From Claveliimonas sp964652805 (lineage in GTDB: Bacteria > Bacillota > Clostridia > Lachnospirales > Lachnospiraceae): 43,790 nucleotides of DNA. Shown here one piece after another: positions 1 to 7,495 of this stretch (position 1 is the stretch's first letter; each line of letters starts with the position of its first letter). The translations under genes were made by a program, and so were the position numbers. Below the pieces are notes generated by a model. That model did not search any database and was not told the origin of the DNA. It saw only the letters and a list, made by a program, of their open reading frames with translations. The stretch is from contig CAZZBJ010000004.1 of NCBI GenBank assembly GCA_964652805.1, positions 1 through 43,790 of the forward strand. Direction: 5' to 3'.

Positions 1-1
1 A

Positions 2-139
2 AGCGGTATCGGGCTTTCCGTTGTCAAGAAGATCATAGAAGATCATGGAGGAAAAATATGGGCCACCAGCCGGGAAGGCACGGGAACGACCATGTATTTT
101 GTCCTCCGGAAATATCAGGAGGTGCCGGTAAATGAATAA
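2..139 (+). CDS. Sensor histidine kinase, C-terminal end only (partial)
   Basis: The window opens inside this gene; 45 codons remain before the TAA. The reading frame begins SGIGLSVVKKIIEDHGG, which is the G2 glycine box of the HATPase domain that closes the ATP lid in histidine kinases, followed by the usual final strand (TGTTMYFVL). The stop overlaps the start of the response regulator by eight bases, so the two are translationally coupled and form a cognate pair. Sensor and membrane domains lie outside the window, so the signal cannot be guessed. Confidence 0.85.
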   Translation, partial: SGIGLSVVKKIIEDHGGKIWATSREGTGTTMYFVLRKYQEVPVNE

Positions 140-821
140 GATACTGATCGTGGAAGATGAAGAGGCCATCGCAGATCTGGAGAAGGACTATCTGGAGCTG
201 AGCGGATTTGAGGTGGAGGTGGCCAATGACGGGGAGACGGGACTGGAGAAGGCCCTGAACGAGGATTTCAACCTTCTTATCCTGGACCTGATGCTGCCCG
301 GGGTGGACGGCTTTGAGATCTGCCGCCAGGTGCGGGACAAGAAAAATACGCCCATTATCATGGTGTCGGCCAAGAAAGACGACATTGATAAGATTCGCGG
401 GCTGGGACTGGGAGCCGACGACTACATGACAAAACCCTTCAGCCCCAGCGAGCTGGTGGCCCGCGTGAAGGCCCACCTGGCCCGGTACGAACGGCTTGTG
501 GGAAGCGCGGCGGAGGCCAATAAGATCATTGAGATCCGTGGACTGAAGATCGACACGACGGCCCGCAGAGTCTGGGTCAACGGGGAGGAGAAGAATTTTA
601 CGACAAAGGAGTTTGATTTGCTGACTTTTCTTGCAAGTCACCCTAATCATGTGTATACTAAAGATGAACTGTTCAGCGAGATCTGGGATATGGAATCTAT
701 CGGAGATATCGCCACTGTCACCGTGCATATCAAGAAGATTCGTGAGAAGATAGAGATGGATACAGCCAATCCGCAGTATATCGAGACGATCTGGGGAGTG
801 GGCTACCGCTTTAAGATGTAG
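132..821 (+). CDS. OmpR/PhoB-family response regulator
   Basis: Cytoplasmic DNA-binding partner of the kinase just upstream. The receiver domain (about residues 1-115) has the acidic pocket E8-D9, the phospho-acceptor D52 in LLILDLMLPG, and the conserved K101 in TKPFSP. A winged-helix output domain follows (about 130-228), with the typical TVTVHIKKIREKIE recognition region and the terminal GVGYRF motif. Length (229 aa) is normal for the family. The ATG lies inside the kinase gene. A strong hairpin with a T-rich tail follows the stop, so the operon ends here. The regulated genes cannot be inferred: the next gene is an rRNA methyltransferase with no obvious link. Confidence 0.93.
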   Translation: MNKILIVEDEEAIADLEKDYLELSGFEVEVANDGETGLEKALNEDFNLLILDLMLPGVDGFEICRQVRDKKNTPIIMVSAKKDDIDKIRGLGLGADDYMTKPFSPSELVARVKAHLARYERLVGSAAEANKIIEIRGLKIDTTARRVWVNGEEKNFTTKEFDLLTFLASHPNHVYTKDELFSEIWDMESIGDIATVTVHIKKIREKIEMDTANPQYIETIWGVGYRFKM

Positions 822-840
822 GGAATCCGTCGGAACTATC

Positions 841-887
841 GGGCTGTCCGCATGGCGATGCAGTTGTGCGGGCAGCCCTCTTATTTT
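841..887 (+). terminator. Rho-independent terminator of the two-component operon
   Basis: GGGCTGTCCGCA (841-852) pairs with TGCGGGCAGCCC (867-878) as a 12-bp stem with one G-U pair and a 14-base loop, followed by TCTTATTTT. Confidence 0.8.
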
Positions 888-915
888 ATACGTTTTATAC
901 GGGAGAGCAGGCAGC

Positions 916-1743
916 ATGATCACGAGCACGGCAAATCCAAAAGTGAAGAGACTGGTGGTTCTCAGGAAAAAGAGAAGGGCCAGGGACGAGGAGCGGGTTT
1001 TCCTGGCGGAGGGGCTGCGTATGTTCCGGGAAATTCCCGGGGAGATGCTGCGGGAGCTCTACGTGTCGGAGACATTTTACGGGCGAGAGCGGGAGCTGGT
1101 GGACAGAAAGGCCGGTCAGGCCGGTGTCAGCCCGGAGATCCTCTCTGACTCTGTCTTTGACTACGTGTCCGACACAAAGACGCCCCAGGGAGCGCTCTGC
1201 GTGGCCGGGCGGATGCCGGGGGTGTCCCGGGAGAAGCTGCTGCGGCCGGACGGGAGGGGAAGGAGGCCCCTTCTCCTTGTCCTGGACAATCTGCAGGACC
1301 CGGGCAATCTGGGCACCATCGTCCGCACCGGAGAGGGTGCGGGGGTGACAGGCATTTTCTTAAGCAGGGACTGTGTGGATCTGTACAACCCGAAGACCAT
1401 CCGGTCCACCATGGGTTCCATCTACCGGATGCCCTGTCTGTACGTGGATGACGTGCCGGAGCTTCTGGAACAGATGAAACAGGAGAAGATACAGACTTTT
1501 GCCGCTCACCTGAAGGGAAAGAGGGCCTACGATGAGGAGGACTATACAGGTGGGTGCGCGTTTCTTATGGGAAATGAGGGGAACGGCCTGCGCCGGGAGA
1601 CGGCGGAGCTGGCGGACACCTGGATCCGCATCCCCATGGAGGGAGAGGCAGAGTCTCTGAATGTCGCCATCGCCTCCACGGTGCTTATGTTCGAGGCGGG
1701 CAGACAGAGAAGAAGAAAAGAGAAAAGCAGTATAGAAAGTTAG
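916..1743 (+). CDS. TrmH/SpoU-family RNA 2'-O-methyltransferase
   Basis: Probable SAM-dependent ribose methyltransferase acting on 23S rRNA or tRNA. The N-terminal part (about residues 1-100) looks like the substrate-binding domain of RlmB/TsnR-type enzymes. The C-terminal SPOUT knot domain carries the three SpoU motifs: DNLQDPGNLGTIVRT near 121, MGNEGNGL near 217, and IPMEGEAESLNVAIA near 237. The last ten residues are a basic tail. The length of 275 aa fits the family. The NfeD-like gene follows after 19 bases, so the two may be co-transcribed, although no functional link is known. The rRNA position cannot be read from sequence. Confidence 0.9.
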   Translation: MITSTANPKVKRLVVLRKKRRARDEERVFLAEGLRMFREIPGEMLRELYVSETFYGRERELVDRKAGQAGVSPEILSDSVFDYVSDTKTPQGALCVAGRMPGVSREKLLRPDGRGRRPLLLVLDNLQDPGNLGTIVRTGEGAGVTGIFLSRDCVDLYNPKTIRSTMGSIYRMPCLYVDDVPELLEQMKQEKIQTFAAHLKGKRAYDEEDYTGGCAFLMGNEGNGLRRETAELADTWIRIPMEGEAESLNVAIASTVLMFEAGRQRRRKEKSSIES

Positions 1744-1762
1744 AAGAAAAGGAGGGAGAAGC

Positions 1763-2200
1763 ATGTCGCCAATTTACTGGATCATTATTTTTATCGTGCT
1801 GCTTGTCATCGAGATAGCCACTCTGGGACTGACCACGATCTGGTTCGCCGCAGGCGCGCTGGTGGCCTTCCTGGCCGGCATACTGGGATTCGGGATGGTC
1901 ACGCAGATCGTTTTGTTCCTGGCGGTGTCCGTTGTGCTTCTTGTGCTGACGCGCCCTATCGCGCTGAAGTATTTTAACAGCAAGAGGCAGAGCACCAATG
2001 TGGAGAGCATGATCGGCCGTCAGGGCGTGGTCCTGGAGGACATCGACACGATAAAGAGCCAGGGACTGGTGGAGGTGGACGGGGAGACCTGGTCCGCCAA
2101 GACAGATGAGCCGGAGGGAGCGATCCCGAAGGACACAATCGTCTCTGTAGAAGGAGTGCAGGGCGTAAAACTGATTGTAAAGAAAAAGGAGGAACTGTAA
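1763..2200 (+). CDS. NfeD-like membrane protein
   Basis: Small NfeD-family protein of 145 aa, the usual partner of slipins (stomatin-like proteins). Three hydrophobic segments fill about residues 3-75: the first starts at PIYWIIIFIVLLVIEI and the later ones include LVAFLAGIL and VLFLAVSVVLLVL. The C-terminal 65 residues form a soluble OB-fold domain (around MIGRQGVVLEDI). A good ribosome site, AAGGAGG, precedes the ATG. The stop is one base from the start of the slipin gene, so the two are translated together. Established knowledge: NfeD/slipin pairs occur in many bacteria and are linked to membrane microdomain organisation. Confidence 0.88.
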   Translation: MSPIYWIIIFIVLLVIEIATLGLTTIWFAAGALVAFLAGILGFGMVTQIVLFLAVSVVLLVLTRPIALKYFNSKRQSTNVESMIGRQGVVLEDIDTIKSQGLVEVDGETWSAKTDEPEGAIPKDTIVSVEGVQGVKLIVKKKEEL

Positions 2201-2201
2201 T

Positions 2202-3131
2202 ATGTTGGGGACAGTTGTTGGAATGATTCTCTTGATTTTTATCGTACTGATACTCATATCCTGTGTCAAGGTGGTGCAGCAGTCAAAGGCGCTCGTCATT
2301 GAGCGGCTGGGAGCCTACCAGGCTACATGGGGGGTGGGCATCCACTTCAAAATCCCGTTCCTTGAGCGGGTGGCAAGGAATGTGGATCTGAAGGAGCAGG
2401 TGGTGGACTTCGCGCCCCAGCCTGTGATCACAAAGGATAACGTTACCATGCGCATTGATACCGTTGTGTTCTACCAGATCACAGACCCGAAGCTGTTCTG
2501 CTATGGCGTGGCAAATCCCATCATGGCTATTGAGAACCTGACAGCCACCACGCTGCGAAACATTATCGGCGACCTGGAGCTGGATCAGACGCTGACATCC
2601 AGGGAGACCATCAACACGAAAATGCGGGCCACTCTGGACGTGGCTACAGACCCTTGGGGCATCAAGGTGAAGCGGGTGGAACTGAAAAACATCATCCCGC
2701 CGGCAGCCATCCAGGACGCCATGGAGAAGCAGATGAAGGCAGAGCGTGAGCGCCGTGAGGCTATCCTCCGGGCAGAGGGCGAGAAGAAATCCTCCATCCT
2801 CGTGGCAGAAGGTAAGAAGGAGTCCGTCATCCTGGACGCCGAGGCCGCGAAGCAGGCAGCCATCCTCAAAGCGGAGGCAGAGAAGGAAGCCACCATCCGG
2901 GAGGCAGAAGGACAGGCGGAGGCCATCCTCAAGGTGCAGCAGGCAAATGCCGATGGTATCCGCTTCCTGAAGGAGGCGGGCGCAGACCAGTCCGTCCTCA
3001 CCATCAAGAGCCTGGAGGCGTTTGAGAAGGCGGCGGACGGAAAAGCCACCAAGATCATCATCCCCTCCGAGATTCAGGGCATCGCCGGCCTGGTGAAATC
3101 TCTGGCAGAGGTGGGCGCCTCGGAGGAATAG
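2202..3131 (+). CDS. Slipin / SPFH-domain membrane scaffold protein (QmcA-like)
   Basis: Stomatin/prohibitin-family protein of 309 aa. One N-terminal membrane anchor (about residues 3-25) is followed by the SPFH domain (about 28-180; KALVIERLGAY and GIKVKRVELKNI are typical). A long Ala/Glu/Lys-rich helical region (about 180-260, repeated A-E-G-E-K units) should form the coiled coil used for oligomerisation. A short C-terminal segment includes the usual KIIIPSE. It pairs with the NfeD-like gene one base upstream. Members form large ring-shaped membrane assemblies and are often associated with FtsH-type proteolysis. No terminator is obvious after it; the next gene has its own promoter. Confidence 0.92.
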   Translation: MLGTVVGMILLIFIVLILISCVKVVQQSKALVIERLGAYQATWGVGIHFKIPFLERVARNVDLKEQVVDFAPQPVITKDNVTMRIDTVVFYQITDPKLFCYGVANPIMAIENLTATTLRNIIGDLELDQTLTSRETINTKMRATLDVATDPWGIKVKRVELKNIIPPAAIQDAMEKQMKAERERREAILRAEGEKKSSILVAEGKKESVILDAEAAKQAAILKAEAEKEATIREAEGQAEAILKVQQANADGIRFLKEAGADQSVLTIKSLEAFEKAADGKATKIIIPSEIQGIAGLVKSLAEVGASEE

Positions 3132-3162
3132 GAAGAAAAGAAAGCATAAATATACAAAATTC

Positions 3163-3191
3163 TTGAATAAAATATACAAAAGTGCTATGAT
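3163..3191 (+). promoter_or_regulatory. Sigma-A promoter for argF
   Basis: TTGAAT (3163-3168), 17-base spacer, TATGAT (3186-3191). Transcription would start near 3198, just before the ArgR-like box and 75-80 bases ahead of the argF start. Confidence 0.7.
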
Positions 3192-3212
3192 AAGAGCGGT
3201 ACACCTCATTTT

Positions 3213-3230
3213 TATGCATCTATATGCATG
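3213..3230. promoter_or_regulatory. Candidate ArgR operator (ARG box)
   Basis: An 18-bp dyad with half-sites TGCAT and ATGCA around CTAT. It has the same size and layout as the classical ARG box (TGAAT-N4-ATTCA), with C/G replacing A/T at one position in each half. It lies about 15-33 bases after the predicted transcription start, where binding would block argF. Inference only. Confidence 0.5.
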
Positions 3231-3274
3231 ATTATAGGGCGTATACATGGACAGCAGGAAGGAATGTATATAAA

Positions 3275-4210
3275 ATGAATTTAAAGGGAAAAAGCTTTTT
3301 GAGATTACTTGACTTTACACCGGAGGAGATCCTGTATCTGGTGGACCTGGCGGAGGAGCTGAAGGAGAAGAGGAAAAAGGGAATGAAGGGCGACAGCCTG
3401 AAGGGAAAGAATATTGCCCTGATCTTCGAGAAGCCGTCCACCAGGACCCGGTGCGCCTTCACCATCGGCGCCCAGGACGAAGGGGCCACAGCCACTTACC
3501 TGGCGGGAAGCGAGCTGCAGCTGGGCGAGAAGGAGAGCATCGAGGATACAGCCCGGGTGCTGGGCCGCATGTTTGACGGTATCGAGTACCGCGGATTTAA
3601 GCAGTCCCATGTGGAGGCTCTGGCCGAGTACAGCGGCGTTCCGGTGTGGAACGGACTGACAGACCAGTGGCATCCCACCCAGTGCCTGGCTACGCTGCTG
3701 ACACTGAAGGAGCATTTCGGACATGTCAAGGGGCTGAAGATCGTCTATCTGGGCGACGGCCGCAACAACGTAGCCAACAGTCTTCTGGTGGGCTGCAGCA
3801 AGGTGGGCGTCAACGTGGCCGTGGCAGCGCCAAAAGAGCTCTGGCCGGATGAGAAGCTGGTGGAGACATGCAAGGGCCTTGCGCAGGCAGCCGGCTCCAC
3901 TGTGGAGGTCTCCGACAAGCTGGACGTTGTGGAGGGAGCAGATATGCTCTACACCGACGTATGGTGCTCCATGGGAGAGGAGAAGAAGGAGCAGGAGCGC
4001 ACCAAGCTGGCACTGCCTTACCAGGCCAACGCGGAGCTTATGAAGAGGACAGGCAAGTCCACCACACTGTTCTCCCACTGCCTGCCGGCAAATAAAGGAA
4101 AAGAGGTAACCGAGGAGGTGTTCGAGAGCGAGGCATCCGTCGTGTTTGACGAGGCGGAGAACCGTCTCCACACCATCAAGGCCGTCATGGTCGCCACCCT
4201 CGGTGATTAA
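3275..4210 (+). CDS. argF: Ornithine carbamoyltransferase
   Basis: Catalyses ornithine + carbamoyl phosphate to citrulline in arginine synthesis. The carbamoyl-phosphate motif STRTR lies near residue 52 and is followed by the family's HPTQ near 130. The ornithine loop is present as VWCSMGEE near 230, and the catalytic HCLP lies near 271. The start is the ATG opening MNLKGKSF, giving 311 aa, with AGGAAGGA 12 bases upstream; a longer in-frame start would run into the operator region and lacks a ribosome site. The upstream promoter and ArgR-like box point to the biosynthetic role, and no arginine deiminase genes are nearby. birA starts seven bases after the stop. Confidence 0.93.
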   Translation: MNLKGKSFLRLLDFTPEEILYLVDLAEELKEKRKKGMKGDSLKGKNIALIFEKPSTRTRCAFTIGAQDEGATATYLAGSELQLGEKESIEDTARVLGRMFDGIEYRGFKQSHVEALAEYSGVPVWNGLTDQWHPTQCLATLLTLKEHFGHVKGLKIVYLGDGRNNVANSLLVGCSKVGVNVAVAAPKELWPDEKLVETCKGLAQAAGSTVEVSDKLDVVEGADMLYTDVWCSMGEEKKEQERTKLALPYQANAELMKRTGKSTTLFSHCLPANKGKEVTEEVFESEASVVFDEAENRLHTIKAVMVATLGD

Positions 4211-4217
4211 GTGGGAT

Positions 4218-5201
4218 ATGAAGAAGACTGAAATTTTATCCATGCTCCGGGAGCGTGAGGGATATGTGTCCGGACAGCAGATCTGCGAGACATTCCATGT
4301 TTCCAGAACTGCTGTCTGGAAAGTAATAGAACAGCTGAAGGAAGAAGGCTATCAGATAGAGGCAGTCCGCAACAGGGGATATCGGTTGAGCGAGAGCCCG
4401 GACATCCTGTCACAGGCGGAGATCGAGAGCAGGATCTCCACCAGATGGGCAGGGCGGAATGTCTCTTATTTTTGCGAGACGGACTCCACCAACACGCAGG
4501 CCAAGAGGCTGGGAGAGGAGGGGGCTTTCGCCGGGACGCTGGCGGTGGCGGACCGGCAGATGGCCGGGAAGGGACGCCGGGGACGCAGCTGGGACTCTCC
4601 TCCGGGCCGGGACATCTACATGTCCCTTCTTCTCAGGCCGGACATCCGGCCTTCGGACGCCCCCATGCTGACCCTTGTCATGGCCCAGAGCGTGGCGGAG
4701 GCCATCCGGGAGAAGACCGGCATCGACGCCCGCATCAAGTGGCCCAACGACATTGTGTCGAAGGGGAAAAAGCTCTGCGGCATCCTGACGGAGATGAGTG
4801 CGGAGATGGACTATATCAACTACATCGTCATTGGCGTGGGGATCAATGTGAACCAGCCCTCCTTCCCGGAGGACATTGCGGACAGGGCCACCTCCCTTAT
4901 GCTGGAGGCGGGCAGGAGTTTCCTTCGGGCGCCTCTCATAGCTGCGGTGATGGAGTATTTTGAGGACCATTACGACCGCTTCCTGGAGACGAACAACCTG
5001 TCCGGGATGCGGGAGGCCTACAACGAGCTGCTGGTGAATGTGGGAGAGCAGGTGCGGGTTCTGGAGCCGGGACACGAGTACGATGCCCTCTCCTTTGGCG
5101 TCAATGACAGGGGAGAGCTCCTTGTGCAGAAGGAGGACGGCAGCAGGGAGGCCGTCTTTGCGGGGGAGGTCTCTGTGAGAGGAATGTACGGATATGTATA
5201 A
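4218..5201 (+). CDS. birA: Bifunctional biotin operon repressor / biotin-[acetyl-CoA-carboxylase] ligase
   Basis: Attaches biotin to carboxylase carrier domains through biotinyl-AMP and probably also represses biotin genes. The N-terminal winged helix (about residues 1-60; VSGQQICETFHVSRTAVWKVI) is the DNA-binding domain of group II BirA. The catalytic domain carries GKGRRGRSW near 113 (adenylate loop), KWPNDI near 174 and GVGINVN near 208. A small SH3-like C-terminal domain closes the protein. ATG start, 327 aa. The ribosome site is weak and the gap after argF is seven bases, so expression probably depends on translational coupling. The stop overlaps the next gene by eight bases. Confidence 0.93.
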   Translation: MKKTEILSMLREREGYVSGQQICETFHVSRTAVWKVIEQLKEEGYQIEAVRNRGYRLSESPDILSQAEIESRISTRWAGRNVSYFCETDSTNTQAKRLGEEGAFAGTLAVADRQMAGKGRRGRSWDSPPGRDIYMSLLLRPDIRPSDAPMLTLVMAQSVAEAIREKTGIDARIKWPNDIVSKGKKLCGILTEMSAEMDYINYIVIGVGINVNQPSFPEDIADRATSLMLEAGRSFLRAPLIAAVMEYFEDHYDRFLETNNLSGMREAYNELLVNVGEQVRVLEPGHEYDALSFGVNDRGELLVQKEDGSREAVFAGEVSVRGMYGYV

Positions 5202-5529
5202 TGGAAAGATCGTGCTCTGCGGAGCCAATTCATACGAGGAAAAATATTATCTGAACCCGGATTTTGCACAGCTTCCGGATCACGTGAAGGACGAGCTGAA
5301 GATCATGTGCGTCCTCTATGTCCATGCCGTGGGAGGGATCCTGACCCTCGTCTATGAGGAGAACGGGGATCTGTGCTTTGAGGTCACCTCCGCAGAGGGG
5401 GACGCCATGTTCGACGAGATCGGGAGCCGGCTGAAGATCAAGCAGCTCCGGCAGGAGAAGGGAGAGCTTCTCCAGTCCCTCCAGCTCTACTACCGAGTGT
5501 TTTTTATGGGAGAGGATCCGGAACAGTAG
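5194..5529 (+). CDS. Conserved protein of unknown function between birA and coaX
   Basis: A 111-aa soluble protein with no signal peptide or membrane segment. It reads as mixed alpha/beta: KIMCVLYVHAVGGILTLVYEE suggests two strands, and KIKQLRQEKGELLQSLQLYY a C-terminal helix. I connect it from memory with a small uncharacterised Lachnospiraceae family, possibly DUF6145; this was not checked. Its ATG lies inside the birA stop region (eight-base overlap), so it is translationally coupled to birA, and coaX follows after 66 bases. A role near cofactor or carboxylase metabolism is only a context guess. No catalytic motif is visible. Confidence 0.75.
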   Translation: MYNGKIVLCGANSYEEKYYLNPDFAQLPDHVKDELKIMCVLYVHAVGGILTLVYEENGDLCFEVTSAEGDAMFDEIGSRLKIKQLRQEKGELLQSLQLYYRVFFMGEDPEQ

Positions 5530-5595
5530 GAAACCGAACCCACGGGGAAGGAAGAAGAACAGCCCCGCCAGGGGAGTAAGGAGGAAACAGGACAG

Positions 5596-6399
5596 ATGCT
5601 TCTTGCAATCGATGTGGGAAACACAAACTTTACAATGGGACTTTTCCGGGCGGAGGAGCTGGTGGCCAAATTCCGCATGACCACAAAGCTGCCCCGCACA
5701 TCGGACGAGTACGGGATCGCCATCCGTGAGCTGATCCGCAACCAGGGAGAGGACCCGGCTCAAGTGGACGATATCATTATCGCCTCCGTTGTGCCGGACA
5801 TTATGCACTCCCTGACCAGCTGCATTATCAAGTACTTTGACCGGAAGCCGATTATCGTGTCAGCGGGGATCAAGACAGGCATCCGGGTGGCCACGGAACA
5901 TCCGAGGCAGACCGGAGCGGACCGTATCGTGGACGCGGTGGCGGCCTACTATCTCTACGGCGGGCCGGTCATTGTGGTGGATTTCGGAACCGCCACCACC
6001 TACGACCTGGTGGATCCGGACGGCACCTTTGCTGTGGGCGTTACAGCTCCCGGTATCCGCACTTCCGCCAGGGCTCTCTGGGGGGATGCGGCCATGTTGC
6101 CGGAGATCGAGATCCGCAAGCCCGAGACCATCCTGGCCAGGGAGACGGTGGCCAGCATGCAGGCCGGGCTTGTCTACGGCTACATCGGCCAGACAGAGTA
6201 CATCATCAGCCAGATGAAAAAGGAGTCCGGTTACACGGACGCCAGGGTGGTGGCAACAGGCGGACTGGGCAATATCCTGGCTGCGGCTACGGAGAGTATA
6301 GACATCTATGATCCGATCCTGACGCTGGAAGGACTGCGGCTGGTCTACGAGAGAAACCGGTTCCGCAGCAGAAGGCCCGATGGGAAAAAGAATGTATGA
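5596..6399 (+). CDS. coaX: Type III pantothenate kinase
   Basis: First step of coenzyme A synthesis (pantothenate to 4'-phosphopantothenate). Type III enzymes are ASKHA-fold kinases not inhibited by CoA. The phosphate-binding motif IDVGNTNF lies at the N terminus (residues 5-12), the family signature GADRIVDAVAAY near 107, and DFGTATTYD near 128. Length 267 aa, as expected. AAGGAGG precedes the start by 12 bases. The order birA, small protein, coaX, dihydrouridine synthase, with short gaps, looks like one operon. Confidence 0.95.
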   Translation: MLLAIDVGNTNFTMGLFRAEELVAKFRMTTKLPRTSDEYGIAIRELIRNQGEDPAQVDDIIIASVVPDIMHSLTSCIIKYFDRKPIIVSAGIKTGIRVATEHPRQTGADRIVDAVAAYYLYGGPVIVVDFGTATTYDLVDPDGTFAVGVTAPGIRTSARALWGDAAMLPEIEIRKPETILARETVASMQAGLVYGYIGQTEYIISQMKKESGYTDARVVATGGLGNILAAATESIDIYDPILTLEGLRLVYERNRFRSRRPDGKKNV

Positions 6400-6447
6400 G
6401 AAGGGATAGATACAGAAAGACCGGACGGGAGAAAGGATACACAGGAC

Positions 6448-7422
6448 ATGGGAGAGAAAAGACAGCTGAAGATAGGAACATTTACGATCGAGCACCCCTA
6501 TGTGCTGGCACCGATGGCAGGCGTGACAGATCTGCCGTTTCGTCTGCTGTGCAAAGAGCAGGGAGCGGGACTTCTGTGCATGGAAATGGTCAGCGCCAAG
6601 GCGCTCCAGTACAAGAACAGGAGCACAAAGGCTCTTCTTACCATCCACCCGGAGGAGTACCCGGTATCCCTGCAGCTCTTCGGCTCCGAGCCGGAGGTCA
6701 TCAGCGAGCAGGCCAAAGCCATAGAGAAGCTGCCTTTTCAAATCTTGGACATTAACATGGGCTGCCCGGTGCCCAAGGTGGTGAAAAACGGGGAGGGCTC
6801 CGCCCTTATGAAGCAGCCCCGGCTTGTCCGCGAGATCGTGTCCCGGACAGTGAAGGCCATTCGCAAGCCGGTGACAGTCAAGATACGGAAGGGCTTTGAC
6901 GACACCTGCGTCAATGCGGTGGAGATCGCCAAGATCATCGAGGATGCGGGAGCGGCGGCGGTGGCTGTCCACGGGCGGACAAAAGAGCAGTACTACTCCG
7001 GACAGGCGGACTGGGATATCATCCGCCAGGTGAAGGAGGCGGTCTGCATCCCGGTCATCGGAAACGGGGATGTGACATGCGTGCAGGATGCCCTGCGGAT
7101 GCTGGAGGAGACTGGCTGCGACGGTGTCATGATCGGCCGGGGAGCCAGGGGGAACCCGTGGGTCTTCCGGGAGCTGAAGCGTTATGACGAGACGGGACAG
7201 ATCCCGCCCAGGCCGGACATCCGGGAGATTCGGGAGATGATGCTGCGCCACGCCCGCCTCCAGGTGGAATACAAAGGCGAGTATACGGGCATCCGGGAAA
7301 TGAGAAGCCACGTCTCCTGGTACACGAGAGGACTGTGGGGCTCGGCCCGGCTCCGGGAGGAGATCAACCAGGCGGAGACCTACGGGGAGCTGGAGGCTCT
7401 CTTGAATGAAAGGCTGGCATAA
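6448..7422 (+). CDS. dusB: tRNA-dihydrouridine synthase (DusB type)
   Basis: FMN-dependent reductase that makes dihydrouridine in the tRNA D-loop. The TIM barrel starts with VLAPMAGVTDLPFR (residues 19-32). The catalytic cysteine is C106 in DINMGCPVPKV. VHGRT near 177 and the C-terminal FMN-phosphate motif GRGARGNPWVF near 232 are present. Length 324 aa matches DusB. It is the last gene of the argF-birA-coaX run; arabinose genes start 73 bases later. Assignment to DusB rather than another Dus subfamily rests on the NMGCPVPK form and overall length. Confidence 0.92.
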   Translation: MGEKRQLKIGTFTIEHPYVLAPMAGVTDLPFRLLCKEQGAGLLCMEMVSAKALQYKNRSTKALLTIHPEEYPVSLQLFGSEPEVISEQAKAIEKLPFQILDINMGCPVPKVVKNGEGSALMKQPRLVREIVSRTVKAIRKPVTVKIRKGFDDTCVNAVEIAKIIEDAGAAAVAVHGRTKEQYYSGQADWDIIRQVKEAVCIPVIGNGDVTCVQDALRMLEETGCDGVMIGRGARGNPWVFRELKRYDETGQIPPRPDIREIREMMLRHARLQVEYKGEYTGIREMRSHVSWYTRGLWGSARLREEINQAETYGELEALLNERLA

Positions 7423-7495
7423 AGATCAGTGTAAAGGCTGACCCATGTAAAAGACGGGCCAATCTTGCCTGTCTGGGGAAAGGAGGATTTTTATC

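Noticed and set aside
2283..3248. Long minus-strand open frame opposite the slipin gene
   Set aside because: It mirrors the biased codon usage of the real gene, has no ribosome site and shows low-complexity Leu/His/Asp sequence; it is a shadow frame.
5860..7311. Long minus-strand open frame opposite coaX and dusB
   Set aside because: It spans two well-supported plus-strand genes and the gap between them and shows no family motif; it is a shadow frame caused by high GC.
7402..7430. TTGAAT with 17-base spacing as a promoter for the GH51 gene
   Set aside because: The matching -10 would be ATCAGT, too far from consensus; the real promoter of the arabinose pair was not found.
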